From assembly GCF_014646235.1 (NCBI RefSeq), contig NZ_BMNB01000008.1, positions 170,990 through 234,989 of the forward strand: a DNA stretch of 64,000 nt, given 5' to 3'. The notes under the pieces are model-generated. The model saw only the letters and a program-made list of their open reading frames with translations. It was not told the DNA's origin and searched no databases. A program made the translations under genes and the position numbers. Shown here piece after piece: positions 63,471 through 64,000 of this stretch. The stretch is from Micromonospora sonchi (GTDB lineage Bacteria > Actinomycetota > Actinomycetes > Mycobacteriales > Micromonosporaceae). The number at the start of each line of letters is the position of its first letter. The first letter of the stretch is position 1.

Positions 63471-64000
63471 TCACAGCCAGACCCGATGGCCTCGGCTCCA
63501 CGTCCGTGCACGGCAAGCCCTGCCGCGTTCACAATGTTCAGGGCGGCGTTGCTGTCGGCGTGACCGACCCACCGGCATGACGTGCACGCGAACACGACAC
63601 CCTTGCGGGACGCCGGATCACGATGCCCGCACGCGGAGCACGTCTGGGACGTGCCCGCTGCAGGGACTTTCAACAACTGTCCGCCTCGTTCGGTCAGCTT
63701 GTACGCCAACAGCTCGATGGTTCGGCTGTGCGCCTCGTTGCGCATCGACCGGTTCAAGCCGGCCTTCTGACGCACCCTCGCGCCGGGCTGCTCGACGGTG
63801 CCTTTGGCGCTGCGGGTCATGTTGCGGATCCGCAGATCCTCCACCACCACAATCCCGTACCGCTGCGCGAGCAAGGTGGTGGTTTTATGCTGCCAGTCAC
63901 CCCGGCGGCGCTTGACTTTCGCGCGCACCTTGGCGATCTGGTCATAGGTTCGACGTAGCCGGTTCGATGTCGGCTCGCCGCGTTCGCGTGCTCGCTTCTG
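63443..64000 (-). CDS. tnpB: IS605/IS1341-type TnpB RNA-guided nuclease (5' end outside window)
   Basis: About 185 C-terminal residues are visible; the frame continues past position 64000 upstream of the apparent GTG at 63928, so that is not the start. Visible RuvC parts are Glu in IVVVEDLRIRNM and Asp in GHADSNAALNIVNAA; the first RuvC Asp is outside the window. A four-Cys zinc finger lies between them (TCSACGHRDPAS, FACTSCRW). TnpB is an omega-RNA-guided DNA nuclease that helps IS200/IS605 elements persist. No tnpA is visible. The element's right end adjoins the GH5 remnant. Confidence 0.92.
   Translation of the reverse strand, partial: QKRARERGEPTSNRLRRTYDQIAKVRAKVKRRRGDWQHKTTTLLAQRYGIVVVEDLRIRNMTRSAKGTVEQPGARVRQKAGLNRSMRNEAHSRTIELLAYKLTERGGQLLKVPAAGTSQTCSACGHRDPASRKGVVFACTSCRWVGHADSNAALNIVNAAGLAVHGRGAEAIGSGCEASTTRCAA

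Noticed and set aside
63439..63915. 158-residue plus-strand frame at the window end
   Set aside because: Antisense to tnpB.

Overview
The window is high-GC actinomycete chromosome and most resembles the family Micromonosporaceae (Micromonospora or close relatives). The signs are GC-rich codon use, many GTG starts, an HU protein with a long Lys/Ala tail, an NdgR-type regulator divergent from leuCD, XRE/DUF397 and TnpB genes, and short palindromic intergenic elements of a kind I recall from that family. The genus is an inference from gene content and order, not a search result.

Layout. Positions 1-5.9 kb hold the 3' part of ppk, a Nudix/phosphatase fusion, an HU-type nucleoid protein, and leuDC with the divergent IclR regulator ndgR. 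At 6.6-7.3 kb there are two identical tRNA-Glu(CTC) genes and one tRNA-Gln(CTG). At 7.4-17.6 kb are housekeeping and envelope genes, including an FAH-family hydrolase, an ArfB-type hydrolase, a MoxR / DUF58 / VWA / HtrA-like operon and a membrane-bound EEP phosphohydrolase. From 17.6 to 35.1 kb runs a branched-chain amino acid supercluster: cimA, ilvE, leuB, serA, ilvC, ilvN, ilvB and ilvD, interspersed with small unrelated genes. cimA and ilvB each have a leader peptide followed by a terminator hairpin: tandem Ile codons for cimA, Leu-Arg-Val-Leu for ilvB. The ilvB control region abuts a GGDEF/EAL gene, and its promoter lies inside that gene's 3' end.

From about 35 kb the DNA becomes accessory in character. 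It holds an SDR enzyme, a lipoprotein pair, a SulP transporter with an ArsR regulator, AraC/VOC genes, a deletion-fused serine-hydrolase remnant, an uncharacterised pair (one member a DnaJ-like zinc-ribbon protein), and an XRE/DUF397 pair. At 45.9-50.3 kb is a small defence-like island: three tandem paralogues of unknown function, an RloA/AbiL-type ATPase, a shortened RloB-like partner and an HNH endonuclease. 3'-end scraps of a vapC gene and of the paralogue family lie between and beside these genes.

The last 14 kb carries carbohydrate-active genes (GH30, an AbfB-domain membrane protein, SMP-30 lactonase, GH5), a vapBC pair, a GlxA-type regulator with a divergent DJ-1/PfpI protein, and several gene scraps. 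The GH5 gene has lost its 5' end at the exact right boundary of an IS605/IS1341-type element whose tnpB runs off the window. The tnpB 3' end and element end should encode an omega-RNA whose guide would be GH5 sequence.

A recurrent pattern is a TANNNT- or CANNNT-like box 6-7 nt upstream of a start codon with no Shine-Dalgarno (ndgR, both attenuator leaders, ilvD, the GGDEF/EAL gene, the Nudix gene and others). This suggests many leaderless transcripts.
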